A stretch of DNA of 64,000 nt from the NCBI RefSeq assembly GCF_003610255.1, contig NZ_RAPS01000001.1:5669001-5733000 (forward strand). Direction: 5' to 3'. Source of the DNA: Streptomyces sp. TLI_171 (lineage in GTDB: Bacteria; Actinomycetota; Actinomycetes; Streptomycetales; Streptomycetaceae). Numbering within the stretch: the stretch's first letter is position 1; the number at the start of each line of letters is the position of its first letter. The notes beneath the pieces are model-generated. The model made no database searches. It saw only the letters and a list, made by a program, of their open reading frames with translations, and had not been told where the DNA came from. Positions 9,341-17,386 of the stretch are shown one piece after another. A program made the position numbers and the translations under genes.

Positions 9341-9502
9341 CCGGCCTTACCGCCGCAGGCCGCCGGCCTGTTCACGGCCGCCCCGGCCGTCGCAGGACGG
9401 CTCGACGACTGGTCCGACCCCCGGCGCGCCCTGCTGCACGACCTGTGCCGCCACCCCGTACCCGACGTCCGCGACGAGGCGCACGCGATCCGGCCGGCGT
9501 AG
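9341..9502 (+). pseudogene. Coding-like tail in frame after the XRE regulator stop
   Basis: Starting one codon after the TGA at 9335-9337 and in the same frame, 53 codons run to a TAG at 9500. Almost all have G or C in the third position, and the peptide looks protein-like (RLDDWSDPRRALLHDLCRHP). There is no start codon in frame. One codon is the rare TTA. It is probably the remnant C-terminus of a longer or second gene, or a read-through extension. Confidence 0.4.
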
Positions 9503-9596
9503 CGCCGGCCGTCACCCGGGCGCCGTCCCGATTCGCCGTCCGGAGCCGGGGCAGGTGCACTGGAGGTACAGGACCGTCAGCACCCGGGAGACCGCC

Positions 9597-10718
9597 ATGC
9601 GTTGGGGAACCGCCGCCGCCGTTGCCGCCGCCGCCGCAGGAACCGGGGTGGCGGCCTTCCTGGCGCTCGGCCGGAGAGTGTCCGACCACGTGGTCCACGC
9701 CGGCACCGCGCAGGTGGTGTTCGCGCCCGCGCCCGTCAAGGTGATCGCCCTCGGCCCCGGCCGGGTGGTGCTGACCGCCACCGCCGACACCCTCCGCCCC
9801 GGGCGGTACGCGCTGGAGTGGGGCGAGGACGGCCACGCCGTGGTCGGCGAGGTGCTCGACCGCAGCGGCGACCGGGTCACCCGGCGGCTGGAGCGCGCCG
9901 AGAGCGGCACCCTCGCCGTCGGCACCGAGGTCAGGGTCACCGCGCGGGTGCTGGTCGGCGACCCGCGCACCGCCCTCGGCCTGGACTACGTCGACGTCGA
10001 GGTGGCCGGCGACCTCGGCAACCTCCCGGCCTGGCGGACCGCCGGGATCCGCGGCACCTGGGTGGTGCTGATCCACGGCCCGGGCGTCGACCGCGAGCAG
10101 GCGCTGCCCGTCCTCCCGCTGCTGCACTCGCTGCGGCTGCCCACCCTGACCGTCAGCTACCGCGGCGACCGGGGCGCCCCGGCCTCGCCGGACGGCCTCA
10201 ACCACTTCGGCGAGACCGAGTGGCAGGACGTGGACGTCGCGATCCGGTACGCGCTCGCCCAGGGCGCCGGCCGGGTCGTGCTGTACGGCTGGTCGGTCGG
10301 CGCGACCATCGCCCTGCACACCGCCGCCCGCTCCACCTGGCGCGACCGGATCGCCGGACTCGTGCTGGACTCCCCGGTCCTGGACTGGTCCGAGACCGTC
10401 CGCCGGGAGACCACCCGGGCCTGGTCCTCGCCCGCCCTGGGCGAGCTCGGCACGCTCGCCGCACAGGGCCGCACCGACGTCGACCTGGCCGGGTTCGCCC
10501 GGATCGCCTCCGGCGCCGACCTGCCCGCGCCCGCGCTGGTGCTGCACAGCCCCGACGACCCGATCGCCCCGTGGGTCGCCGCCGAGCGCCTCGCCGACGC
10601 CCGCGAGGACCGGGTCAGCCTGCACCCGGTGCCGCACGCCGAGCACGCCGCCCTGTGGAACGCCGACCCGGCCGGGTACGCCGAGGCGCTGCGCCGCTTC
10701 CTCACCCCGCTGCTGTGA
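9597..10718 (+). CDS. Alpha/beta hydrolase, membrane-anchored or secreted
   Basis: 373 residues. The N-terminus (MRWGTAAAVAAAAAGTG...) is a hydrophobic anchor or signal. Residues to about 150 form a beta-rich region, then an alpha/beta hydrolase fold follows with the nucleophile elbow GWSVG (Ser233), acid in HSPDDP and histidine in PHAEH. The fold resembles serine peptidase/esterase proteins of the dienelactone-hydrolase type, but the substrate is unknown. The ATG at 9597 has a GGGAG box six bases upstream. Just after the stop, two copies of CCGCCGGCGG (10720-10740) could form a terminator stem. Confidence 0.8.
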   Translation: MRWGTAAAVAAAAAGTGVAAFLALGRRVSDHVVHAGTAQVVFAPAPVKVIALGPGRVVLTATADTLRPGRYALEWGEDGHAVVGEVLDRSGDRVTRRLERAESGTLAVGTEVRVTARVLVGDPRTALGLDYVDVEVAGDLGNLPAWRTAGIRGTWVVLIHGPGVDREQALPVLPLLHSLRLPTLTVSYRGDRGAPASPDGLNHFGETEWQDVDVAIRYALAQGAGRVVLYGWSVGATIALHTAARSTWRDRIAGLVLDSPVLDWSETVRRETTRAWSSPALGELGTLAAQGRTDVDLAGFARIASGADLPAPALVLHSPDDPIAPWVAAERLADAREDRVSLHPVPHAEHAALWNADPAGYAEALRRFLTPLL

Positions 10719-10805
10719 ACCGCCGGCGGACCGCCGGCGGCCCTGCGACGGGAACCGGAACCCGGCCCACCGCGTCTCCGTCTCGGAGCGGTCACAGTAT
10801 GTGCC

Positions 10806-10913
10806 ATGTCCATGACCGAAAGTGGAGTGATTCGCCCCGCTTCGTCCGGACACGTCCCCCCACCGTTCGAGCGGTTCGGACAGGACGCCGAGACAGCTCG
10901 GCAGCCGATGTGA
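10806..10913 (+). CDS. Possible 35-residue leader peptide
   Basis: A small ORF (starting MSMTESGVIRP) lies ahead of the 499-residue gene, in the same frame, separated from its GTG by one TGA and 33 bases. About 70 percent of its codons end in G or C, less than the neighbouring genes, so coding status is uncertain. It could be a leader peptide or the N-terminus of the next gene cut off by a nonsense codon. Confidence 0.3.
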   Translation: MSMTESGVIRPASSGHVPPPFERFGQDAETARQPM

Positions 10914-10946
10914 CAGAAGGCCCGTACAAGGGGAAGACTGCACGGC

Positions 10947-12446
10947 GTGACGTCTCGGAACCCGCGCGACCGTGATGCCCCGCACCCGCCGCCCCACCGC
11001 ACCGGTGCGACGGTGACCCGTCTGCCCGGAACGGCCGTCGGGCGTGCGGAGGGCACCCAACCCGCCGCCAACCGCCGCCGGGTCCCCGCCAAGCCCGGAC
11101 GCGGCCGAGTGCCCGTCCCGGACGGCTTCCCCGCACCCGCCGAACTCGCCCCGCTGGCGCGCCGCATGCTCGCCGACGCGGTCCGCGTCGCCCGCTGGGC
11201 CGGCGAACTCGGCGAGGTCGACAAGCGCGGCGAACTCCTCCCCGAGGACGCCCGCGCCGCCGGCCGCGCCCTTGCGATGACCGTCGGCGCCGCCGCCAAC
11301 GCCTGGGGCCAGGCCCTGCTGGTCGGCCTGGTCGAACTCCGCGACGGCGGCGCGGGACCGGGCTGGCGCCTGCACGCCTGGGACCACGACGACGAAGCCG
11401 TGGTCCGCGGCTGGTCCGCGCTCTTCGACGCCTGGACGCTGCTCGCCCCCGTTCCGCCCGCCGCGCTGCGCGGCGTCTTCGCCCAGCTGGCCGGCCAGGC
11501 CGTCGACCAGGCGCCCCAGCTGCTGTCCTTCCTGCACCTGGTGGACGGGCCGGTCGCCGACAGCGAGCTGCTCGAACTGCTGCGCCGCGGCCTCGACGAG
11601 CGCCGGCTCACCCCGGGCAGCGGCACCTTCCCGCTGTCCCCGGTGCCGCACGCCGCCTCCGCGGTCTCCGCCGTCCGCGGCACCTGCCGCGAGCCGCAGA
11701 TCGACACCCCGCACTCGCCCGCCGACGTCGCCGCCGTCCTCGACTGGATGCTCGACGGCCTGGCCGCCGTCGGCGCGCTCGGCCGCCGCGACGAGGCCGC
11801 CGAGCTGTCCCCGCTGGGCCACTGGGCGGTCCGCGCCAAGCTGGAGGAGATCTGCACCGTCGCGCAGACCGCCGCCGGCCACATCGAGCAGAGCGCCCTG
11901 GAACTGCTCAGCGCCTGCGCCGACTACACCCCCGGCCCGGCCCGCGCGGAGTTCCGCGCCTGGGTCGCCGCCCGCCCCGCCGACCGCGCCGTGGCCGAAC
12001 TCCTCGAAGCCGCCCGCGGCGAGGACGCCCTGGTCCGCGGCCTGGCCTTCGAGGCACTCCGGGTGGTCGCCGGCTCGACCGCCGAGCAGGGCGTCCGGGC
12101 CGCCGTCGAGGAGGCCGTCCTGCGGCCCTACGCGCTCCTCTGGCTGGCCGAACAGCTGGACGAGGAACCGGTGTCCCCCGCCGACGTGCTCGGGGCGGAG
12201 GACGCCGCCTGGCTGTGGGTCGACACCGCCGCCGCCGTCCTCGACCACGGCGAGACCAACCTCCTGGTCGGCCACGTCGAAGCGGCCTCGGCCGGCGAGC
12301 CGGTCCGGCTCTTCAACCGCGCCCGCCAGTCCGGACACCCCCGCGCCGCCAGCGTCCTCACCGCGGTCGCCTCGGTCCACCCCGACCCGGCGGTGGCCCG
12401 CGCCGCGCGCCGGAGCGCCTTCTCGGTCCACACCGGCGGAGCCTGA
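10947..12446 (+). CDS. Conserved hypothetical protein, helical-repeat C-terminus
   Basis: I do not recognise a named family for this 499-residue protein. It has a basic, Pro-rich N-terminal 55 residues, then an Ala/Leu-rich helical body with no signal peptide or membrane segments. The C-terminal third has the rhythm of HEAT/ARM-like helix pairs (for example PHPRAASVL, HPDPAVARAARRSA). The GTG at 10947 follows GGGGAAG by about 10 bases; the weak codon bias of the first 20 codons leaves room for a later start. It converges on pssA across a strong terminator. Confidence 0.6.
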   Translation: MTSRNPRDRDAPHPPPHRTGATVTRLPGTAVGRAEGTQPAANRRRVPAKPGRGRVPVPDGFPAPAELAPLARRMLADAVRVARWAGELGEVDKRGELLPEDARAAGRALAMTVGAAANAWGQALLVGLVELRDGGAGPGWRLHAWDHDDEAVVRGWSALFDAWTLLAPVPPAALRGVFAQLAGQAVDQAPQLLSFLHLVDGPVADSELLELLRRGLDERRLTPGSGTFPLSPVPHAASAVSAVRGTCREPQIDTPHSPADVAAVLDWMLDGLAAVGALGRRDEAAELSPLGHWAVRAKLEEICTVAQTAAGHIEQSALELLSACADYTPGPARAEFRAWVAARPADRAVAELLEAARGEDALVRGLAFEALRVVAGSTAEQGVRAAVEEAVLRPYALLWLAEQLDEEPVSPADVLGAEDAAWLWVDTAAAVLDHGETNLLVGHVEAASAGEPVRLFNRARQSGHPRAASVLTAVASVHPDPAVARAARRSAFSVHTGGA

Positions 12447-12513
12447 CCCCATCCGAACGCGTCCCGCCAGGGGCGCGGGGAGCTGCGCGAAGCGGAAGCC
12501 CGCACAAGCAAGA

Positions 12514-12548
12514 AGCCGCCCTCCCGGGGAATCCCCGGGAGGGCGGCT
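12514..12548. terminator. Bidirectional terminator between convergent genes
   Basis: Perfect inverted repeat with 16-base arms (AGCCGCCCTCCCGGGG and its complement) and a 3-base AAT loop, lying between the stop at 12446 and the pssA stop at 12558. It can serve both strands. Confidence 0.85.
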
Positions 12549-12557
12549 CTCTTGCTG

Positions 12558-13439
12558 TCAGCCCCGGTTCTCGGCCCGGCGGGCGCGGACCACGCCCACC
12601 TTCTCGCCGACCTTGCGGCGGATGACCAGCAGCGGCGCCATCGCCGCGAGCGCGATCTGGGCGACCGCACCGACGTGCATCAGCGTGTCGCCGCCGGGCA
12701 GCCCGGCCGCCCAGGAGGCCAGGCAGCCGATGGAGACGACGATCCAGGCCAGCGTCGCGGTGGCCAGCAGGCCCTGCGGCTTCGGGTACTCGATCCGACT
12801 GACCATCAGGTACGCCACGCCGAGGATCATCAGCAGACCTGGGATGAACGGCGGGTCGAGCAGGACGATCGCCAGCACCGTCATCGCGCCCATCGGGCAG
12901 GGCATGCCCTGGAAGATCCCGGGTCGCATCTTGACCGCCGAGAAGCGGGCCAGCCGCAGCACCACCGCGAGCAGCACGGTCAGCGCGATGAACGCGGACA
13001 GCTGCTGGTTGGAGCCGGGGGAGACCAGGCCCCACACCGCGACGAAGTAGGCCGGCGCGATGCCGAAGCTGATCAGGTCGGCCAGGTTGTCGAGCTCGGC
13101 GCCGAGCGCGGAGGAGCGCAGCTTGCGCGCCACCAGGCCGTCGAAGAGGTCGCACATGGAGCCGATCAGCAGCAGGGTGACCGCGGTGGCGGCGCTGTGC
13201 TTGACCGGGGCGCTGGACTCGTCGGTGAGGTGCGGCATGAGGATTCCGGTGGTGATCGAGTAGATCGCCAGGAAGCCGCAGACGGCGTTGCCCAGGGTCA
13301 GGAAGTCGGCGGTGGACAGGTGCTGCGGGGAGCGGGGGGCCCGCAGTTCGCGGTCCCGCGCCCAGCGGCGACGGCGGAGCTCGGTCGACTCCTCGTCGTC
13401 GCCGAGGCCCACGAGGGTCTCAGGATCAGTCACGGTCAA
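12558..13439 (-). CDS. pssA: CDP-diacylglycerol--serine O-phosphatidyltransferase
   Basis: Membrane enzyme making phosphatidylserine from CDP-diacylglycerol and serine. The 293 residues contain the CDP-alcohol phosphotransferase signature (DGLVARKL...ALGAELDNLAD, about 97-120) with its metal-binding aspartates, plus about six to eight membrane segments. It overlaps psd: the TTG at 13439 has a GGGGTGA box six bases upstream, while a GTG at 13433 is the alternative. Together with psd it converts CDP-DAG to phosphatidylethanolamine. Confidence 0.93.
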   Translation of the reverse strand: MTVTDPETLVGLGDDEESTELRRRRWARDRELRAPRSPQHLSTADFLTLGNAVCGFLAIYSITTGILMPHLTDESSAPVKHSAATAVTLLLIGSMCDLFDGLVARKLRSSALGAELDNLADLISFGIAPAYFVAVWGLVSPGSNQQLSAFIALTVLLAVVLRLARFSAVKMRPGIFQGMPCPMGAMTVLAIVLLDPPFIPGLLMILGVAYLMVSRIEYPKPQGLLATATLAWIVVSIGCLASWAAGLPGGDTLMHVGAVAQIALAAMAPLLVIRRKVGEKVGVVRARRAENRG

Positions 13440-14103
13440 GGCGAGTCACCCCGGCGGTGGTCTTCTGGCCGACCGTGACGCCGACCTCGACGCCCGCCGG
13501 CAGGTAGGTGTCGACGCGGGAGCCGAAACGGATCAGGCCGACCCGCTCGCCCTGCTCGACCTTGGTGCCGGCGTCCATGTAGGGGACGATGCGGCGGGCG
13601 ACAGCACCCGCGATCTGCACCATCTCGATGTCGCCGAGCTCGGTGTCGAAGTGCCACACGACGCGCTCGTTGCGGTCGCTGTCCTTGTTGAACGCCGGGA
13701 CGTACCCACCGGCGATGTGCTCGACGGACGTCACGGTGCCGGCCAGCGGCGCGCGGTTGACGTGGACGTTGAGCGGGCTCATGAACACGGCGACGCGGGT
13801 CCGGCCGTCCGGCCACTCGTCGATGGACTGGACCACGCCGTCGGCCGGCGAGATGACCCGGCCGGCGCCGATCTCGCGCTCGGGGTCGCGGAAGAACCAC
13901 AGCATGCCCGCGCTGAGCGCGCAGGCCGGTACGGCAGCCAGGGCCCACTTGCCGGAGCGCCGGGTGAGGGCGGTCGTCACGGCGGCGGTGGCCAGCGTGG
14001 GCACGAACCACGGGGTGGCGCCGCGCGCGATGGTCACGCGGGGACGCCGACCCTCGGGCGCGGAACCCTGGGCGGAGGTGTGAGGGGACGGGCTGATGGG
14101 CAT
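13426..14103 (-). CDS. psd: Phosphatidylserine decarboxylase proenzyme
   Basis: Pyruvoyl enzyme that decarboxylates phosphatidylserine to phosphatidylethanolamine. At 225 residues it is the short class II form. Residues 30-70 form a hydrophobic membrane-associated region (FFRDPER follows). The C-terminal RFGSRVD holds the Gly194-Ser195 self-cleavage site that yields the pyruvoyl alpha chain. The ATG is preceded by a weak AAAGG box. Its last codons overlap the start of pssA, giving a two-gene operon. Confidence 0.93.
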   Translation of the reverse strand: MPISPSPHTSAQGSAPEGRRPRVTIARGATPWFVPTLATAAVTTALTRRSGKWALAAVPACALSAGMLWFFRDPEREIGAGRVISPADGVVQSIDEWPDGRTRVAVFMSPLNVHVNRAPLAGTVTSVEHIAGGYVPAFNKDSDRNERVVWHFDTELGDIEMVQIAGAVARRIVPYMDAGTKVEQGERVGLIRFGSRVDTYLPAGVEVGVTVGQKTTAGVTRLDRD

Positions 14104-14378
14104 CGAAGACCTTTAGTCGCGGGCCCCGCGCGGGGACACTGAATGGCCCCTGGACGGGGGCCACCGCGGGGATCGAGTTGTCTGGGACGGCTGCTGTCCC
14201 GGTGGATGCTATCGGGACCTGCCCGTACCTGGGCAAGCCGCCTGCTAGTCGAACTACGCCTGCCTGCTGAGTCGGGCACCTGCTATGTGTACGACCGTAA
14301 CCGGACCGGGTCCGGTTCCCCAAGGGGTCTCGGGTTCCGGGTGAGTCACGTCTCAGCGTGTCGCGCGCGACGCGCGGT
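14104..14378. other. Intergenic region upstream of psd
   Basis: About 275 bases between the psd start and the terminator hairpin at 14379. It should hold the psd promoter, but I see no convincing -35/-10 pair, operator or small gene in it. Confidence 0.5.
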
Positions 14379-14437
14379 GCACGGAGGCAGCCGCCCGGCG
14401 CGTACCTGGGGAAACGCGCCGGGCGGCTGCTCCGTGC
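14379..14437 (-). terminator. Terminator downstream of the acyl-CoA dehydrogenase gene
   Basis: A long stem: left arm 14379-14402, right arm 14415-14437, identical in complement except for one missing C, with a 12-base loop. It lies about 110 bases past the stop at 14548 and before the psd promoter region. Confidence 0.75.
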
Positions 14438-14547
14438 GCCGCGTCCGCCCCATGGACGGCTGACCAGGCCGGGGCGGGCGCGGAGCGGGTCGACGGCGGG
14501 CCCGCACGCCTGCCGCCGACCGCGGGGAGGGACTGTCTCGGGGCCGA

Positions 14548-15750
14548 CTAGTCGGCGAGCCGGTACTCCTCCAGGAGCCGGCGTCCCACGATCATCTTCT
14601 GGATCTCCGCCGTACCTTCACCGATCAGCAGCATCGGGGCCTCCCGGTACAGCCGCTCGATCTCGTACTCCTTGGAGAAGCCGTAGCCGCCGTGGATCCG
14701 GAAGGAGTCCTCGACGACCTCCTTGCAGTACTCGGAGGCGAGGTACTTGGCCATGCCGGCCTCCAGGTCGTTGCGCTGCCCGCTGTCCTTCTTGCGGGCG
14801 GCCATCACCATCATCTGGTGCGCGGCCTCGACCTTGGTGGCCATCTCGGCGAGCTTGAACTGGATCGCCTGGTGCTCGGCGATCTTCTTGCCGAAGGTGA
14901 CCCGCTGCTGGGCGTAGGCGATGCCCAGCTCGAAGGCCCGGCGGGCCACGCCGCAGCCGCGGGCGGCGACGTTGACCCGGCCGACCTCGACGCCGTCCAT
15001 CATCTGGTAGAAGCCCTTGCCGGGGACGCCGCCGAGGATCCGGTCCGCCGGGACGCGGACGTCCTGCAGCACCAACTCGGTGGTGTCGACGCCCTTGTAG
15101 CCCATCTTCTCGATCTTGCCGGGCACGGTCAGGCCGGGGACCGTCTCGTTCGGCCCGAAGCCCGGGGTCTTCTCGATCAGGAAGGTGGTCATGTTCTTGT
15201 ACGGGGTGTTGCCGCCCTCGTCGGTCTTGCAGAGCACCGCGACGACGGACGAGGTGCCGCCGTTGGTCAGCCACATCTTCTGGCCGTTCAGGACGTAGAA
15301 GTCCCCGTCCCGCACGCCCTTGGTGGAGATCGCCGACACGTCGGAGCCCAGGCCCGGCTCGGACATCGAGAAGGCGCCGCGCAGCTCGCCGGCCGCCATC
15401 TTCGGCAGGAAGTAGTCCTTCTGCTCCTGGGTGCCGTGCGCGTTGATCATGTGCGCCACGATGAAGTGGGTGTTGACGATGCCGGAGACGGACATCCAGC
15501 CGCGGGCGATCTCCTCCACCACCAGGGCGTAGGTGAGCAGCGACTCGCCGAGGCCGCCGAACTCCTCCGGGATGGTGAGCCCGAACAGGCCGAGCTGCTT
15601 CATGCCCTCGACGATGGCGGTCGGGTACTCGTCCTTGTGCTCCAGCTCGGTGGCGACCGGAATGATCTCCTTGTCGACGAACTCCCGCACGGTGGCGAGG
15701 ATGTCCCGCTGGATCTCGGTGAGGCCGTCGGTCTGTGCGAGGCGTCCCAT
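14548..15750 (-). CDS. Acyl-CoA dehydrogenase, probable methylsuccinyl-CoA dehydrogenase
   Basis: 400-residue flavoprotein. Family motifs are clear: the FAD-binding stretch AFSMSEPGLGSD, WLTNGG, and the catalytic base in GEGTAEI (Glu378). Placed beside the other ethylmalonyl-CoA genes, it most likely oxidises (2S)-methylsuccinyl-CoA to mesaconyl-CoA; that assignment is from gene context, since sequence alone shows only the acyl-CoA dehydrogenase family. The ATG at 15750 opens the frame. It is separated from the hydratase gene by 135 bases and a hairpin, so it may have its own promoter. Confidence 0.85.
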   Translation of the reverse strand: MGRLAQTDGLTEIQRDILATVREFVDKEIIPVATELEHKDEYPTAIVEGMKQLGLFGLTIPEEFGGLGESLLTYALVVEEIARGWMSVSGIVNTHFIVAHMINAHGTQEQKDYFLPKMAAGELRGAFSMSEPGLGSDVSAISTKGVRDGDFYVLNGQKMWLTNGGTSSVVAVLCKTDEGGNTPYKNMTTFLIEKTPGFGPNETVPGLTVPGKIEKMGYKGVDTTELVLQDVRVPADRILGGVPGKGFYQMMDGVEVGRVNVAARGCGVARRAFELGIAYAQQRVTFGKKIAEHQAIQFKLAEMATKVEAAHQMMVMAARKKDSGQRNDLEAGMAKYLASEYCKEVVEDSFRIHGGYGFSKEYEIERLYREAPMLLIGEGTAEIQKMIVGRRLLEEYRLAD

Positions 15751-15788
15751 CGTGCGGCTCCGTGACTGCTCAAGAGGGATGAGGGTGG

Positions 15789-15822
15789 GGGGGCTCCGCG
15801 GCGCGTGGCTGCCGCGGAGCCC
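15789..15822 (-). terminator. Hairpin between the MaoC gene and the acyl-CoA dehydrogenase gene
   Basis: Perfect 12-base arms (GGGGCTCCGCGG and complement) around a 10-base loop, 64 bases past the stop of the MaoC gene and 39 bases before the next start. It may end the ccr operon or trim expression of the last gene. Confidence 0.65.
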
Positions 15823-15885
15823 CTGGTACCGGGTGGGGGCTGGGCCGATGACGGCGGCCCGCCCGTCCGGGGCTGAGGGGGTGGG

Positions 15886-16383
15886 TCAGGCCAGGGGCTC
15901 GGGGCGGCCGGGCTGGTCGCCGCCGCGCTCCTTCAGGTACTGCTCGGTGGGCACCATCACCTTGCGGCGGAAGATGCAGACCACGGTGCCGTCCTGCTTG
16001 TAGCCCTTGGTCTCGACGTACACGATGCCGCGGTCCGGCTTCGAGGTCATGTTCTTGTCGAGGACCGTGGTCTCGCCGTAGAGGGTGTCGCCGTGGAAGG
16101 TCGGCGCGATGTGGCGCAGCGACTCGATCTCCAGGTTGGCGAGCGCCTTGCCGGAGACGTCCTCGACGCTCATGCCCAGCAGCAGCGAGTAGATGTAGTT
16201 GCCGACCACGACGTTCTTGCCCTGCACGGTGGTGGTCGCGTAGTTGGCGTCCATGTGCAGCGGGTGGTGGTTCATGGTGAGCAGGCAGAACAGGTGGTCG
16301 TCGTACTCGGTGACGGTCTTCCCGGGCCAGTGCTTGTAGACCGCGCCGACCTCGAACTCCTCGTAGGTGCGTCCGAACTGCAT
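15886..16383 (-). CDS. MaoC-like hydratase, probable mesaconyl-CoA hydratase
   Basis: 165-residue hot-dog-fold hydratase. The conserved LTMNHHPLHMDANYA segment holds the MaoC catalytic Asp/His region. In this cluster it should hydrate mesaconyl-CoA to beta-methylmalyl-CoA. It is short compared with the double-domain enzymes of Rhodobacter, as is usual for actinobacterial versions. The ATG at 16383 lies five bases after the lyase stop with a GGAGG box inside the end of that gene, so the two are coupled. Confidence 0.85.
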   Translation of the reverse strand: MQFGRTYEEFEVGAVYKHWPGKTVTEYDDHLFCLLTMNHHPLHMDANYATTTVQGKNVVVGNYIYSLLLGMSVEDVSGKALANLEIESLRHIAPTFHGDTLYGETTVLDKNMTSKPDRGIVYVETKGYKQDGTVVCIFRRKVMVPTEQYLKERGGDQPGRPEPLA

Positions 16384-16388
16384 CGCGC

Positions 16389-17366
16389 TCAGGCCTCCGC
16401 CGTCTTGTCGGAGACAGGCTGTTCGAACTTGGTGGTGCGCTCCATCCCCGCGGCGCGGCCCTTGCCGGCGATGACCAGGGCCATCTTGCGGCTGGCCTCG
16501 TCGATCATCTCGTCGCCGAGCATCGCGGAGCCCTTGGCGCCGCCGGCCTCGGAGGTGCACCAGTCGTAGGCGTCGAGGATCAGCTCGGCGTGGTCGTAGT
16601 CCTCCTGCGCGGGCGAGTAGATCTCGTTCGCGGCGGACACCTGGTCGGGGTGCAGCACCCACTTGCCGTCGAAGCCGAGGGCGGCGGAGCGCCGGGCGAC
16701 CTCGCGGTAGCCCTCCTGGTTGCGGATCTGCAGGTAGGGGCCGTCGATGGCCTGCAGGTCGTTGGCGCGGGCGGCCATCAGGATCCGCATCAGGATGTAG
16801 TGGTAGGCGTCGGCGCCGTAGCCGGGCGGCTGCTCGCCGACCACCAGGGACTTCATGTTGATGGAGGCCATGAAGTCGGCCGGGCCGAAGATGATGGTCT
16901 CCAGGCGCGGCGAGGCCTGCGCGATGGCGTCCACGTTGATCAGGCCCTTGGCGTTCTCGATCTGCGCCTCGATGCCGATCTTGCCGACCTCCAGGCCGAC
17001 GGTCTTCTCGATCTGGGTGAGCAGCAGGTCCAGCGCGATCACCTGCTGGGCGTCCTGCACCTTGGGCAGCATGATGCAGTCCAGGTTCTGGCCGGCGCCC
17101 TCGACGACGGTGATGACGTCGCGGTAGGTCCAGTGCGTGGTCCAGTCGTTGACCCGCACGACGCGGGTCTTGCCGCCCCAGTCGCCGTTGTTCAGCGCGT
17201 CCACGATGTTGTGGCGGGCGCTCTCCTTGACCAGCGGGGCGCAGGCGTCCTCCAGGTCGAGGAAGACCTGGTCGGCCGGCAGGCCCTGGGCCTTCTCGAG
17301 GAAACGCGGGTTGCTGCCCGGCACGGCCAGGCAGGACCGGCGCGGACGGAGGCGGTTCACAGTCAT
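16389..17366 (-). CDS. HpcH/HpaI-family CoA-ester lyase, probable beta-methylmalyl-CoA/malyl-CoA lyase
   Basis: 325-residue citrate-lyase-beta-like TIM-barrel enzyme. Family features: RRSCLAVPGSNPRF start, FLDLEDACAP with metal-binding acids, GIEAQIENAKGL, and the LHPDQVSAANEIYSP end. In the pathway it splits beta-methylmalyl-CoA to propionyl-CoA and glyoxylate. The ATG at 17366 has an upstream GGAAGGAACCCC box and lies 20 bases after the mutase stop. Substrate choice between malyl and beta-methylmalyl-CoA is inferred from context. Confidence 0.88.
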   Translation of the reverse strand: MTVNRLRPRRSCLAVPGSNPRFLEKAQGLPADQVFLDLEDACAPLVKESARHNIVDALNNGDWGGKTRVVRVNDWTTHWTYRDVITVVEGAGQNLDCIMLPKVQDAQQVIALDLLLTQIEKTVGLEVGKIGIEAQIENAKGLINVDAIAQASPRLETIIFGPADFMASINMKSLVVGEQPPGYGADAYHYILMRILMAARANDLQAIDGPYLQIRNQEGYREVARRSAALGFDGKWVLHPDQVSAANEIYSPAQEDYDHAELILDAYDWCTSEAGGAKGSAMLGDEMIDEASRKMALVIAGKGRAAGMERTTKFEQPVSDKTAEA

Positions 17367-17386
17367 TGAGGGGGGTTCCTTCCGGG

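Noticed and set aside
10720..10740. Two adjacent copies of CCGCCGGCGG
   Set aside because: Each copy is self-complementary and could be part of a stem after the hydrolase gene, but one repeat pair is not enough to call an element on its own.
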